From positions 203,688 to 267,687 of the forward strand of contig NZ_UFQQ01000002.1 in the NCBI RefSeq assembly GCF_900218015.1: a stretch of 64,000 bases of DNA. Reading direction: 5' to 3'. The first letter of the stretch is position 1. Each line of letters begins with the position of its first letter. The notes under the pieces are model-generated. The model saw nothing but the letters and a program-made list of their open reading frames with translations. It ran no database searches and was not told where the DNA came from. Both the position numbers and the translations under genes were made by a program. Of this stretch, positions 50,039 through 58,478 are shown piece after piece. The DNA comes from Rhodopseudomonas pentothenatexigens (GTDB lineage Bacteria; Pseudomonadota; Alphaproteobacteria; Rhizobiales; Xanthobacteraceae).

Positions 50039-50056
50039 CATCACCGATCAGTGATG
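50039..50056. promoter_or_regulatory. Inverted repeat upstream of TAXI gene
   Basis: CATCAC-CGATCA-GTGATG has perfect 6-bp arms and a 6-base spacer, 57 bases before the TAXI start. This could be an operator for the transporter operon; evidence is symmetry and position only. Confidence 0.35.
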
Positions 50057-50113
50057 ACATGCTCTCTCCATAACAAAGCAATCCGCGAAGCGGATGCATT
50101 CCGGGAGAGAAAC

Positions 50114-51274
50114 ATGACGGGACGTTTCGGTCCGTTCGCGGCGCTCGCTGTCGGCTGTGCGCTGCTCACCACAACCCCTGCTGGTGCCGGCGACATCAAA
50201 CTACCCAGCACGATGGCGTTCACCGCCTACGACACCGGAACCGCCGGATTCAACATCGCGGTCGCGGTCGGCAAGATGATGAAGGACAAGCACGGCACCG
50301 ACGTGCGCGTGCTGCCGGCGGGTAACGACGTCGCCCGTCTGGCGCCGCTCCGCGCCGGCCGTGCCCAGCTCGCCTGGATGGGATCGGGGACTTACTTCGC
50401 GCAGGAAGGCGTGTTCGAATTCGGCGCCAAGGAATGGGGACCGCAGGCCCTGCAGATCACGCTGAGCGTGATCGACTGCAACGGCTCCTCGCTGGGCGTC
50501 GCCAAGGACACCGGCGTCAAGGAGATCAAGGACCTGCGCGGCAAGCGCGTCGGCTTCGTGGTCGGCTCGCCGGCTTTGAACCAGAACGCGCTCGGCATCA
50601 TGGCCTATGGCGGACTGACCAAGGACGACGTCAAGATCGTCGAATTCGCCAGCTACGGCGCGATGTGGAAGGGCCTGATCAACAACGACGTCGACGCCGC
50701 GTTCGGCACCACCATCACCGGTCCGGCCAAGGAGGCCGAGAGTTCGCCGCGCGGGCTGATCTGGCCGCCGATGCCGCACGCCGACAAGGCGGCGTGGGAG
50801 CGGGTCAAGAAGGTGACGCCGTTCTTCAACCCGGCGATGTCGACCTGCGGCGCGGCCCACGAGCCCGGCAAGCCGATCGAGCTGTCGAACTACCCCTACC
50901 CGATCGCCACCGTCTACGCGACGCAATCCGGCGATCAGGTGTATTCGATCACCAAGTCGATGATCGTCAACTACGACGCCTACAAGGACAGCGCTCCGGG
51001 CGCGACCGGGCTGGCGGTCAAGACCCAGACCATGAAATGGGTGGTGCCGTTCCACCCCGGCGCGGTGAAGGCGCTGCAGGAGGCCGGCCAGTGGAGCGCC
51101 GAGGATCAGGCCCACAATGACGGGCTGATCAAGCGCCAGGAAGTGCTCGCCGCCGCGTGGAAGCAATACGCAGCCGCGGCGCCGTCCGGTGAGCAGGACT
51201 TCCGCGACGGCTGGATGACGGCGCGCGCCGCTGCGCTGAAGCGGGCGGGCCTGCCGAACGGATTCGAGCAATAG
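50114..51274 (+). CDS. TAXI family TRAP transporter solute-binding protein
   Basis: A 386-residue periplasmic binding protein with a signal peptide ending near PAGAG. The fold is that of TAXI proteins (a start like FTAYDTGTAGFNIAVAVGKM, then LRGKRVGFVVGSPALNQNAL and later YPIATVYATQSGDQVYSI). It would capture an organic acid and deliver it to the permease encoded 28 bases downstream. The ATG at 50114 follows GGGAGAGAAAC; an in-frame GTG at 50051 is less likely. The substrate is unknown, probably a dicarboxylate or aromatic acid. Confidence 0.92.
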   Translation: MTGRFGPFAALAVGCALLTTTPAGAGDIKLPSTMAFTAYDTGTAGFNIAVAVGKMMKDKHGTDVRVLPAGNDVARLAPLRAGRAQLAWMGSGTYFAQEGVFEFGAKEWGPQALQITLSVIDCNGSSLGVAKDTGVKEIKDLRGKRVGFVVGSPALNQNALGIMAYGGLTKDDVKIVEFASYGAMWKGLINNDVDAAFGTTITGPAKEAESSPRGLIWPPMPHADKAAWERVKKVTPFFNPAMSTCGAAHEPGKPIELSNYPYPIATVYATQSGDQVYSITKSMIVNYDAYKDSAPGATGLAVKTQTMKWVVPFHPGAVKALQEAGQWSAEDQAHNDGLIKRQEVLAAAWKQYAAAAPSGEQDFRDGWMTARAAALKRAGLPNGFEQ

Positions 51275-51302
51275 CGTTCTCCTCCGCGCCGGGGACGTCG
51301 CC

Positions 51303-53369
51303 ATGCGTGCTGCCGAATCTGTCGCCCGCCCGACCAAGCGGATCGTGCTCGACGATCCGCACTCGGTCGACAACATGCAGGAAGCCGAAGTCACGCGGGT
51401 GCGCAGCCTGCGCGGCTTCTGGCGCTGGGCTCTGGTGGCCGCCGCCGCGGCCACCATCCTGCTGTGCATCAACCAGCAGTTCTCGCTGCGCTTCTTCGTC
51501 GGCCACACCCAGCTCAACACGGAGTATTTCTATCTCCTGATCGCGCTGATGCTGCCGTTCACCTTCCTGATCTTCCCGGCGTCACCGACGGCACGGCTCG
51601 ACCGCGTCCCGCTGTACGACGTCGCGCTGTTTCTGCTGACGATCGGCGCGGCGCTGGTGCTGATGAGCACCATCCGCAAGGCGGCGGAGGCCGGATGGGA
51701 ATTCGGCGGCGCGCCGACCCACGTCTTCATCGCCGGCCTGGTGATGTGGGCGCTGCTGATGGAGGCGCTGCGCCGCACCGGCGGCTGGAGCCTGCTGCTG
51801 TGCATCTTCCCGTTCACGGTGTATCCGCTGTTCGCCGGCGCGCGCTGGCTCGGCCCGCTCGGCGGCTCGCAGTCGACGCTGGAACAGGCCACCGCCTATC
51901 ACGTGCTGTCCGGCGAGAGCCTGCTCGGGATTCCGATCCAGGCCTTCGCCGACACCGTGATCGGCTTTCTGGTGTTCGGCACCGCGCTGATGCTGACCGG
52001 CGCCGGAAAGTTCTTCATCAATCTGGCGTTCGCGATCTGCGGCACCTTCCGCGGCGGCGCCGCCAAGGTCTGCATCTTCGCCTCGGCACTGCTCGGCATG
52101 ATGTCGGGCTCGATCATCTCGAACGTGCTGACCGCCGGCACCATGACCATCCCGGTGATGAAGAAGAGCGGCTTCCGCGCCTCCTACGCCGCGGCGATCG
52201 AAGCCTGCGCCTCCACCGGCGCGGTGCTGGCGCCGCCGGTGATGGGGGCCACCGCCTTCGTCATCGCGCAATTCGTCAACGTGTCCTACGCCGAAGTCGC
52301 GCTGGCGGCGATCCTGCCGGCGGCGCTGTATTACATCGGCCTGTTCATGCAAGTCGACGCCTATGCGGCCCGGCACGGACTCGAAGGCATCCCGCGCTCG
52401 GAGCTACCGAGCCTGTGGCAGACGCTGAAGGAAGGCTGGTACTACGCCTTCGTGATCGCGCTGCTGGTGGTGATGCTGCTGTATTTCAAGCGCGAGAGCC
52501 ACGCCCCGTTCTACGCCACCGCGCTGCTGCTGGTGCTCAACCAGATCTTCTCGAAAGACACCCGCTGGAATCTGGGCAGCATCGTCCGCTTCCTCGAAGT
52601 CAACGGCCGCACCTTCGTCGAGCTGATCGGCATCCTGGCCGGCTGCGGATTGCTGATCGGCGCGTTCTCGATGACCGGGGTGATCTCCAGCCTCGCGGCC
52701 GATCTGTTGCGGCTCGCCGGCGACAACGCCTTCCTGCTGCTGGCGATGTGCGCGATCACCAGCCTGATCCTCGGCCTCGGCCTCACCACCACCGCCTGCT
52801 ACATCTTCCTCGCCATCCTGGTGGCGCCGGCGCTGGAGAAGCTCGGGCTGAACCGGATGGCGGTGCACATGTTCATCTTCTATTGGGGCATGCTGTCGTC
52901 GATCACGCCCCCGGTCGCGATCGCCTCGTTCGCCGCAGCCGGCATCGCCGGCTCGCCGGCGATGAAGACGGGCTGGGAATCGATGTGGGTCGGCAGCATC
53001 ATCTACTTCATCCCGTTCTTCTTCGTGATGAACCCGGCGCTGGTGCTGCAGGGCCCGAGCCCGTATCTCGCCGCGCTCGGCCTGCTCGGGCTCGCGGCGC
53101 TCGGCACGGTGTGCATCTGCGGCGGCATCCAGGGCTATCAGGTCGGCGTCGGCGATCTGCGCCGCGCCGGCGCGCTGGAATGGCCGCTGCGCGTGGCCTT
53201 GGTGATCGGCGGCTTCGTGCTGGCGACCCCGGGCGGCGGCATCAATCCGCTGTCGCAGGTGCAGGTCACCTCGCTCGGGCTGTGCCTGCTGGTCCCGACG
53301 CTGGCGATCGCGCTGCTGCTGGTGCGCCGCGGCGACCCGCCCCGGCAGGCGGCACGGCCGGTGCTGTGA
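51303..53369 (+). CDS. Fused TRAP transporter permease (DctQM type)
   Basis: A 688-residue membrane protein that joins the small (about four segments) and large (about 12 segments) TRAP subunits, as is usual for TAXI systems. The cytoplasmic N-terminus is 40-50 residues long. The large part has GMMSGSIISNVLTAGTMTIP and, later, GLGLTTTACYIFLAILVAPA, two conserved DctM-like motifs of the sodium- and substrate-translocating core. It forms the transport system with the preceding TAXI binding protein; both probably share a transcript. Confidence 0.93.
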   Translation: MRAAESVARPTKRIVLDDPHSVDNMQEAEVTRVRSLRGFWRWALVAAAAATILLCINQQFSLRFFVGHTQLNTEYFYLLIALMLPFTFLIFPASPTARLDRVPLYDVALFLLTIGAALVLMSTIRKAAEAGWEFGGAPTHVFIAGLVMWALLMEALRRTGGWSLLLCIFPFTVYPLFAGARWLGPLGGSQSTLEQATAYHVLSGESLLGIPIQAFADTVIGFLVFGTALMLTGAGKFFINLAFAICGTFRGGAAKVCIFASALLGMMSGSIISNVLTAGTMTIPVMKKSGFRASYAAAIEACASTGAVLAPPVMGATAFVIAQFVNVSYAEVALAAILPAALYYIGLFMQVDAYAARHGLEGIPRSELPSLWQTLKEGWYYAFVIALLVVMLLYFKRESHAPFYATALLLVLNQIFSKDTRWNLGSIVRFLEVNGRTFVELIGILAGCGLLIGAFSMTGVISSLAADLLRLAGDNAFLLLAMCAITSLILGLGLTTTACYIFLAILVAPALEKLGLNRMAVHMFIFYWGMLSSITPPVAIASFAAAGIAGSPAMKTGWESMWVGSIIYFIPFFFVMNPALVLQGPSPYLAALGLLGLAALGTVCICGGIQGYQVGVGDLRRAGALEWPLRVALVIGGFVLATPGGGINPLSQVQVTSLGLCLLVPTLAIALLLVRRGDPPRQAARPVL

Positions 53370-53474
53370 GGACGATTGCGGCGGCGGGCCTCTGCCCCCC
53401 GTCGTTCAGATTTCACTGGACTTGCTACACGCACTGATTGAGCATCCTGGTGTTTCAAACCAAGGAGCTTTGCA

Positions 53475-54029
53475 ATGCAGCGTGTATTGGAAGTCACTTC
53501 GGTTGATCTCAGCCTGGTCAAGACCAAGCCTCCGCAGATTCACATCGTGACTCACGGGACCGTGCCGACCTCCGGATGGAAGCATCCGCGGCTGTCGCCG
53601 TGGTTCTACATCCGGCCGCCGGACGACGGCATCCAGGACTTCGACTTTGTCGCCGATGCCCCGACCGGCATCGTGCTGCCGATGATCACCACCATCGTCG
53701 CCGAAGCCACCATCCCCCGCGATCCCGAGGATTATTGGGGACCATGCAAGGCGCTCCGCGGCGTCCGGATCCACGCCCGCACCAACACCAAGGAAGCGAG
53801 CTTCAATGCGGCCGAGGATCTCGCCCAGGCGATCTCGCTGTTTCGCGGCGACGACGATCCGATTCCATGGCTGATCGTCACGGCGACGGCGTCCGACTGC
53901 GATCTGACCGGCAAGGTGCTCCGCGTCTATCACACCGGCGACGGGATCACTGACGACTATCGCACCGACCGCGGCAACATCGAGCTCGATCCCAAGACCG
54001 AGCGTGTCGTCCGGGTGTGGTGCGGCTGA
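53475..54029 (+). CDS. Hypothetical protein
   Basis: A 184-residue soluble protein with no signal peptide or membrane segment and no family I can name. It begins MQRVLEVTSVDLSLVKTKPP, has the proline- and tryptophan-rich stretch HPRLSPWFYIRPPDDG and ends in acidic and polar sequence with WCG. It follows the TRAP operon with AAGGAG upstream and is convergent with the next genes. Codon use is chromosomal, so it is a real gene of unknown function. Confidence 0.7.
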   Translation: MQRVLEVTSVDLSLVKTKPPQIHIVTHGTVPTSGWKHPRLSPWFYIRPPDDGIQDFDFVADAPTGIVLPMITTIVAEATIPRDPEDYWGPCKALRGVRIHARTNTKEASFNAAEDLAQAISLFRGDDDPIPWLIVTATASDCDLTGKVLRVYHTGDGITDDYRTDRGNIELDPKTERVVRVWCG

Positions 54030-54083
54030 GCTTCGCGACCAACGGCGGCGGCGGGCACTCCGGTGCCCGCTTGCCGCGCCGGC

Positions 54084-54449
54084 TCAGCGGTCCGCCTTCC
54101 CGAAGAACGGCACCAATTGCCCGGTGAATTGTGTAAAGCCGGCGCGAACGCGATCGCCGATCGCCAGGTCGACCGCGCCGTGGGCCATCATCCGAAACCC
54201 CTCGGCGCAATCGACCAGCACGATCTTGAACGGCACGTGCGCCCGCGCCTCGGCGGTCGCCGCGCGGTGAACCAGCGTCTCGGCGCAGATCACGCCCTCG
54301 CCGCTCGCGACCAGCGTGGACAGTTCCTCGCTGCCGCAGGCCGCGCAGAAGTCGCGGCGGAAATACTGCACCGCGCCGCAGCCGCCGCAGCGCTGATACA
54401 CGATCTTCGGTTCGCCGCAGGTCCAGTCGGGCATCGCCATCTCGCTCAT
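54084..54449 (-). CDS. Zn-ribbon/OB-fold (DUF35-type) protein
   Basis: A 121-residue acyl-CoA-associated protein. A rubredoxin-like zinc ribbon is at the N-terminus (YQRCGGCGAVQYF, FCAACGSEEL), followed by an OB fold (ICAETLVHRAATAEARAHVP, PFKIVLVDCAEGFRM). Such proteins bind thiolase-like partners; examples are the ChsH2 partner of the steroid aldolase Ltp2. It overlaps the thiolase-like gene by 4 bases, so the two products almost certainly form a complex. Confidence 0.88.
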   Translation of the reverse strand: MSEMAMPDWTCGEPKIVYQRCGGCGAVQYFRRDFCAACGSEELSTLVASGEGVICAETLVHRAATAEARAHVPFKIVLVDCAEGFRMMAHGAVDLAIGDRVRAGFTQFTGQLVPFFGKADR

Positions 54450-55582
54450 CGCACCCGCTCCAGGATCATGCTGACATGCGACGACAGCACGCCGCCGTCG
54501 CCGTGCAGCAGCGCCAGCGACGCATCGCGCACCTGACGGTCGCCGGCGCGCCCGGTCATCTGCAGATGGGTCTCGACCAGATGCGCCATCGCGCCGCCGA
54601 CGCCGCAATGGCCATAGCTCAACAGTCCACCATGGGTGTTCAGCGGCATCGCGCCGTCGCGCGAGAAATATCCGTCGCGCGCCCGCGCCGCCGCCTCGCC
54701 GCGGCCTGCGAGCCCGAGGTCTTCCAGCAGCATCAGCAGCGTGATGGTGAAGCTGTCGTACACCGCGGCATACTTGACGTCGGACACCGCGACGCCGCTC
54801 GCAGCCTTGGCGCGCGCGATCGACAGCTCGGCGCCGGACGGTCCCTCGGCCGGCATCGCGGTAACGTGCTGATGGGTGTGCGCCTGACCGCAGCCGCGCA
54901 CCTGGATGCGATGTTCGGTGGTCGGCTCGACGCTGACCACCAGCGCGGCGCCGCCGTCCGACACCGGGCAGCAATCGAGCAGCTTCAGCGGCGAAGCGAT
55001 CGGCTTCGACGCCATCACCTCGGCGACACTGATCGGCTCGTGGAACTGTGCGCCCGGATGGGTGAGTGCTTGGTTGCGCATCAGCACCGCGAGTTCGGCG
55101 AGGTCTTCCTCGGTGACCGCATGGTCGTGCATATAGCGCGACGCGACCAGGCCGTAATAGGCCGGGATCGTCGGCCCGAGCGGCACTTCGTAGACCGGGT
55201 GGCCGACCTGGGCCAGCGCCTGCACTGAGGCGTCGCGGCTCTGCCCGCTCAAGCGATTCTCGCCGCCGACGACCAGGATGTTGTTCGCCGCCCCGCTCTC
55301 GACCAGCTGATGCGCCAGCATCGCCATCGCCATCCCGGTGGCGCCGCCGACCTGCACCGCGTGGCAGTAATTCGGGCGAATCCCGAAATGCTCGGCGAAC
55401 ACCGTCGCCAGCATGATGTGCGGCATCGTGGTCGAGTAGCCGCACAGCAGCCCGTCGATGTCGCCGCGCTTCAAGCCCGCATCCGCAATCGCCGCCTCCG
55501 CCGCCTCGCGCATCAGGCCGAGCGTGGTCGAACCTTCGATCTTGCCGAACCGCGTGAGGCCGGCGCCGGTGATGTAGCTCAT
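54446..55582 (-). CDS. Thiolase-like protein without the catalytic cysteine (aldolase candidate)
   Basis: A 378-residue thiolase fold starting at ATG 55582. The usual nucleophilic cysteine region reads VQVGGATGMAMAM (77-89), so the cysteine is replaced by glycine. The HDCF motif of thiolases is YDSF (275-278), and the C-terminal motif is GHCG (324-327) where thiolases have GHPxGATG. This pattern matches thiolase-like retro-aldolases of the Ltp2 type, which also pair with a DUF35 protein, rather than true thiolases. It probably cleaves a beta-hydroxyacyl-CoA by retro-aldol reaction; this is inference. Confidence 0.85.
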   Translation of the reverse strand: MSYITGAGLTRFGKIEGSTTLGLMREAAEAAIADAGLKRGDIDGLLCGYSTTMPHIMLATVFAEHFGIRPNYCHAVQVGGATGMAMAMLAHQLVESGAANNILVVGGENRLSGQSRDASVQALAQVGHPVYEVPLGPTIPAYYGLVASRYMHDHAVTEEDLAELAVLMRNQALTHPGAQFHEPISVAEVMASKPIASPLKLLDCCPVSDGGAALVVSVEPTTEHRIQVRGCGQAHTHQHVTAMPAEGPSGAELSIARAKAASGVAVSDVKYAAVYDSFTITLLMLLEDLGLAGRGEAAARARDGYFSRDGAMPLNTHGGLLSYGHCGVGGAMAHLVETHLQMTGRAGDRQVRDASLALLHGDGGVLSSHVSMILERVR

Positions 55583-55630
55583 CGGATCACTTCCCACTTC
55601 GACGCTCGCGAGAAAGCAGAACCTATCAAC

Positions 55631-55730
55631 GTCATTCCGGGACGCGCCTCTTGGCGCGGGCCCGGAATCCATATCCCCTGACGGTGGTTATGGATTCCGG
55701 GCTCGCCGCTTCGCGGCGCCCCGGAATGAC
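55631..55730. repeat. Palindromic intergenic repeat, CATTCCGGG family
   Basis: GTCATTCCGGGACGCGCCTC and CCCGGAATCCATA, then TATGGATTCCGGG and CCCGGAATGAC, form the same two-part inverted repeat as at 34391. It lies between the CoA-transferase and thiolase-like genes. Confidence 0.85.
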
Positions 55731-55774
55731 GAACGAGAGACTTCGGAGAATTCGCACCGAACGCGTCACTTTCT

Positions 55775-56992
55775 TCAGCTCTCCTGCAGCAACTTCAGCG
55801 CCCCGCACGCCGCCAGCGCCGCGATCTCGCCGTCGCCATAGCCCGCCTCGCGCAGCACCTCGGCGCCGTGTTCGCCGAGCCGCGGCGCGAGGCGCTGGCG
55901 CTCGACCTTGCTGTCCGACCAGGTCGCCGACACCCGCATGTCGCGGATCGCGCCCTCGCTGGGATGCTCGACCACCGGGAAGAAATCGGTCGTCACCAGA
56001 TGCGGGTCGTGCAGCATGCTCTCGAGATCGTGCATCCGCATCGCCGGCACGTCGGCGACGTCGAGCAGCGCCACCCACTCCTCGGTGGTCCTGGTCAGGA
56101 AGATCCGCGCCAGCTCGGCATAGACCACGTCGATGTTCACCGCCCGCCGCGCGAAGCTGGTGTAGCGGTCGTCGGCGAGCAGGTCGTCGCGGCCGACCGC
56201 GGTGAGAAAGCTGATCCACTGCTTGTCGTTGTACACCATCGCGCAGATGTAGCCGTCGGCGGTCTGGTACGGCCGGCGATCCGGCGATAGATGCCGCGCG
56301 TAGCCGCCGCGATCGAGCGGCGGCTCGTAGGTGAGCCCTCCGAGGTGATCGCCCATCACGAAGCTGGCCATCGTCTCGAACATCGGAATGTCCAGCCGCT
56401 GGCCCTTGCCGGTGCGATCCCGATGCACCAGCGAGGCGCAGATTGCGCCGACCGCGGTGAGCCCGACGATGCGGTCCACCAGGGCATTGGGCACGTAGCG
56501 CGGCGTGCCGTCACCGATGCGCGCATTCAGCGCCGGCAGCGCGGTGGCGCCCTGAATCAGATCGTCGTAAGCGGGCTTGGCCGCGTACGGCCCGTCCTGG
56601 CCGAAGCCGAACACGCCGGCATAGATCAGCCGCGGATTGAGCGGCGCGACATCGTCATAGCCGAGCTTCAGCCGCGCCATCGCCTGCGGGCGGACGTTGT
56701 AGACCAGCACGTCGGCGCCTGCGATCAGCCGCAGCGCGGCGGCGCGGCCGGCGGCGTGCTTGAGATCGAGGCAGATGCTGCGCTTGTTGCGGTTTGCATT
56801 GAGGAACACCGGCCCCATGCCGGGATGCCGCGCCGGGCCGATCTGCCGGGTGACGTCGCCGTCCGGGGATTCGATCTTGATCACGTCGGCGCCGTAGTCG
56901 CCGAGCATCTGGGTGGCGTAAGGCCCCATCAGCACCGACGTCATGTCGACGATTGTCGTGCCCGCCAGTGGCCCCATCGCTGCGCTTCGCAT
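55775..56992 (-). CDS. CaiB/BaiF family CoA-transferase
   Basis: A 405-residue class III CoA-transferase that moves CoA between acids. The start of the fold is GTTIVDMTSVLMGPYATQML with GADVIKIESPDGD following, then NANRNKRSICLDLK, and the catalytic Asp is expected in the PAYDDLIQGATAL region. It begins upstream of the repeat and of the thiolase-like gene on the same strand. It probably activates the acid that the thiolase-like/DUF35 pair later cleaves. Confidence 0.92.
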   Translation of the reverse strand: MRSAAMGPLAGTTIVDMTSVLMGPYATQMLGDYGADVIKIESPDGDVTRQIGPARHPGMGPVFLNANRNKRSICLDLKHAAGRAAALRLIAGADVLVYNVRPQAMARLKLGYDDVAPLNPRLIYAGVFGFGQDGPYAAKPAYDDLIQGATALPALNARIGDGTPRYVPNALVDRIVGLTAVGAICASLVHRDRTGKGQRLDIPMFETMASFVMGDHLGGLTYEPPLDRGGYARHLSPDRRPYQTADGYICAMVYNDKQWISFLTAVGRDDLLADDRYTSFARRAVNIDVVYAELARIFLTRTTEEWVALLDVADVPAMRMHDLESMLHDPHLVTTDFFPVVEHPSEGAIRDMRVSATWSDSKVERQRLAPRLGEHGAEVLREAGYGDGEIAALAACGALKLLQES

Positions 56993-57205
56993 CCCTGGTT
57001 CGCGGCGCTCTCGTCCGGCGCCGCCGGTCGATGTAACGTTGCGATCGGGCGAAGATCAAGCGAGCCGCCCGGCATGGCGCCATGCGGTCGCCCGCCGGCG
57101 AATAGTTCGTGTAACGGAAGGTTTGACAGCGGTCATTGACCGCGCATGGTGGCGCCCGCATCAATCGGCCGCGACCGACGCCCGACCGATCGAAAGCACA
57201 GCGCC

Positions 57206-58084
57206 ATGACGCATCACGAGCGATACACCGCGCCGCCGTTCGGCCCGGCGATGATGCTGAACACGCTGTGGCCGTCCGCGGGCTGGAATCCGAAAGACGG
57301 TTTTCCGAGCTTCAGCTTCATCTGGCGCGGCTACGAGATCGCACGGCCGGTGCTGGCGACGCTGCAGCATCTCGCCGGCCGCGCCGACGATGCCACCAGC
57401 GAACGGCTGCTGCTGCTCGCGCCACACGTCACCGGCTTCCGCCTGAGCCTGGCCATGCTGATGCACCGCCACTGGCCGCTGCCGATCTGGCGCGCGCTGC
57501 AGCTGCGCAACCGGCTGATCCGCCGCGGCGAGATCCGTATCGCGTTTCCGTCCGACCTGATCGTGCGGTCCACCGGCTGGCGGGTCCACGACAGGGGCAT
57601 CGAGCTCGACATCCACGCTCATCTGCTGCAGGGCGACGACTGCGTCTGGGAGAGTATCACCACGTTCTACTATCGCGGCCGGTTCGCGGGACCGCCGCGG
57701 CACGGCGCCGACGACGGCGCCCCGATGACCTCCCCGGCGATCGACCCGGAGTTGGAGCCGGTGGCGCATTGGATCGCCGAGGGCGGCGATCGGCTGCGCT
57801 GGGCGCGGCTGACCGGCGACTACAATCCGCTGCACCTGCTCGACGCCTATGCGCGCCGCACCGGCTTCGCCGCCGCCTCGGCGCATCCGCAGCGCGTCGC
57901 CGCCGAATGCCTCGGCCACCTGACGAAGACCTCCGCTCCGAACCAGCTCGACCTCTGGCTCAAGGGGCCGGTCTACTACAACCGCGCGGTGACGCTGCGA
58001 CAGACGCATTCGGCCGACGGCGAAGATTTCGCGCTGTGGGTCGACGGCGACGAGCGCGCCGCGATGGTGGGGCGGATGAGCTAA
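57206..58084 (+). CDS. MaoC-like acyl dehydratase family protein
   Basis: A 292-residue protein from ATG 57206. The C-terminal half has a MaoC/hotdog motif (ARLTGDYNPLHLLDAYARRT), where D and H of the DYNPLH sequence match the hydratase-2 active-site pair. The N-terminal half (about residues 1-150) is a second, divergent hotdog-like unit without that motif, as in double-hotdog R-hydratases. It probably hydrates an enoyl-CoA in the same pathway as the neighbouring genes; specificity is unknown. It is divergent from the CoA-transferase gene. Confidence 0.78.
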   Translation: MTHHERYTAPPFGPAMMLNTLWPSAGWNPKDGFPSFSFIWRGYEIARPVLATLQHLAGRADDATSERLLLLAPHVTGFRLSLAMLMHRHWPLPIWRALQLRNRLIRRGEIRIAFPSDLIVRSTGWRVHDRGIELDIHAHLLQGDDCVWESITTFYYRGRFAGPPRHGADDGAPMTSPAIDPELEPVAHWIAEGGDRLRWARLTGDYNPLHLLDAYARRTGFAAASAHPQRVAAECLGHLTKTSAPNQLDLWLKGPVYYNRAVTLRQTHSADGEDFALWVDGDERAAMVGRMS

Positions 58085-58478
58085 GTCTCCGTCCCTGAGA
58101 GGAGGCGAAGCCGACGAAGCAATCCAGCTCTGGAACTATCAACTTGTCATGCCCGGCCTTGTGCCGGGCATCCACGCCTTTTAGACTAGTTCTGCTTTTT
58201 GTAGAATCAGAGCTGATCCGCACCGCGTGCCACACGCACAACCTCATGGTGAGGAGGCGCGTAGCGCCGTCTCGAACCATGTGACGCACGGAATGCGTTG
58301 CCCCATCCTTCGAGACGCCCGGCTTCGCCGGGCTCCTCGGGATGAGGACTCAGTGCCTTCGGAAACGTCGGATCGTTTCAATCAAACGATGAGCCGCTCT
58401 AGAATCCCGACGACCCCAAGGCGTGGATGGCCGGGACGAGCCCGGCCATGACGGGGAGAATCGGAAGTTGTTGCCGAA
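58085..58478. other. Intergenic region filled with repeats
   Basis: No gene is seen in this 394-base gap. It holds the repeat cluster at 58146-58456 and, at about 58372-58405, a sequence whose complement (AGAGC-n4-CAT-n2-TTTGATTGAAACG) resembles the IS630 terminus at 24609. Confidence 0.55.
58146..58456. repeat. Cluster of two palindromic repeat families
   Basis: A GTCATGCCCGGCCTTGTGCC-GGGCATCC unit comes first, then CCTCATGGTGAGGAGGCGCG with the complementary ATCCTTCGAGACGCCCGGCT and TCCTCGGGATGAGG, and finally GTGGATGGCCGGGACGAGCC-CGGCCATGACGG. Related units are at 37521, 60060 and 61468. Confidence 0.8.
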
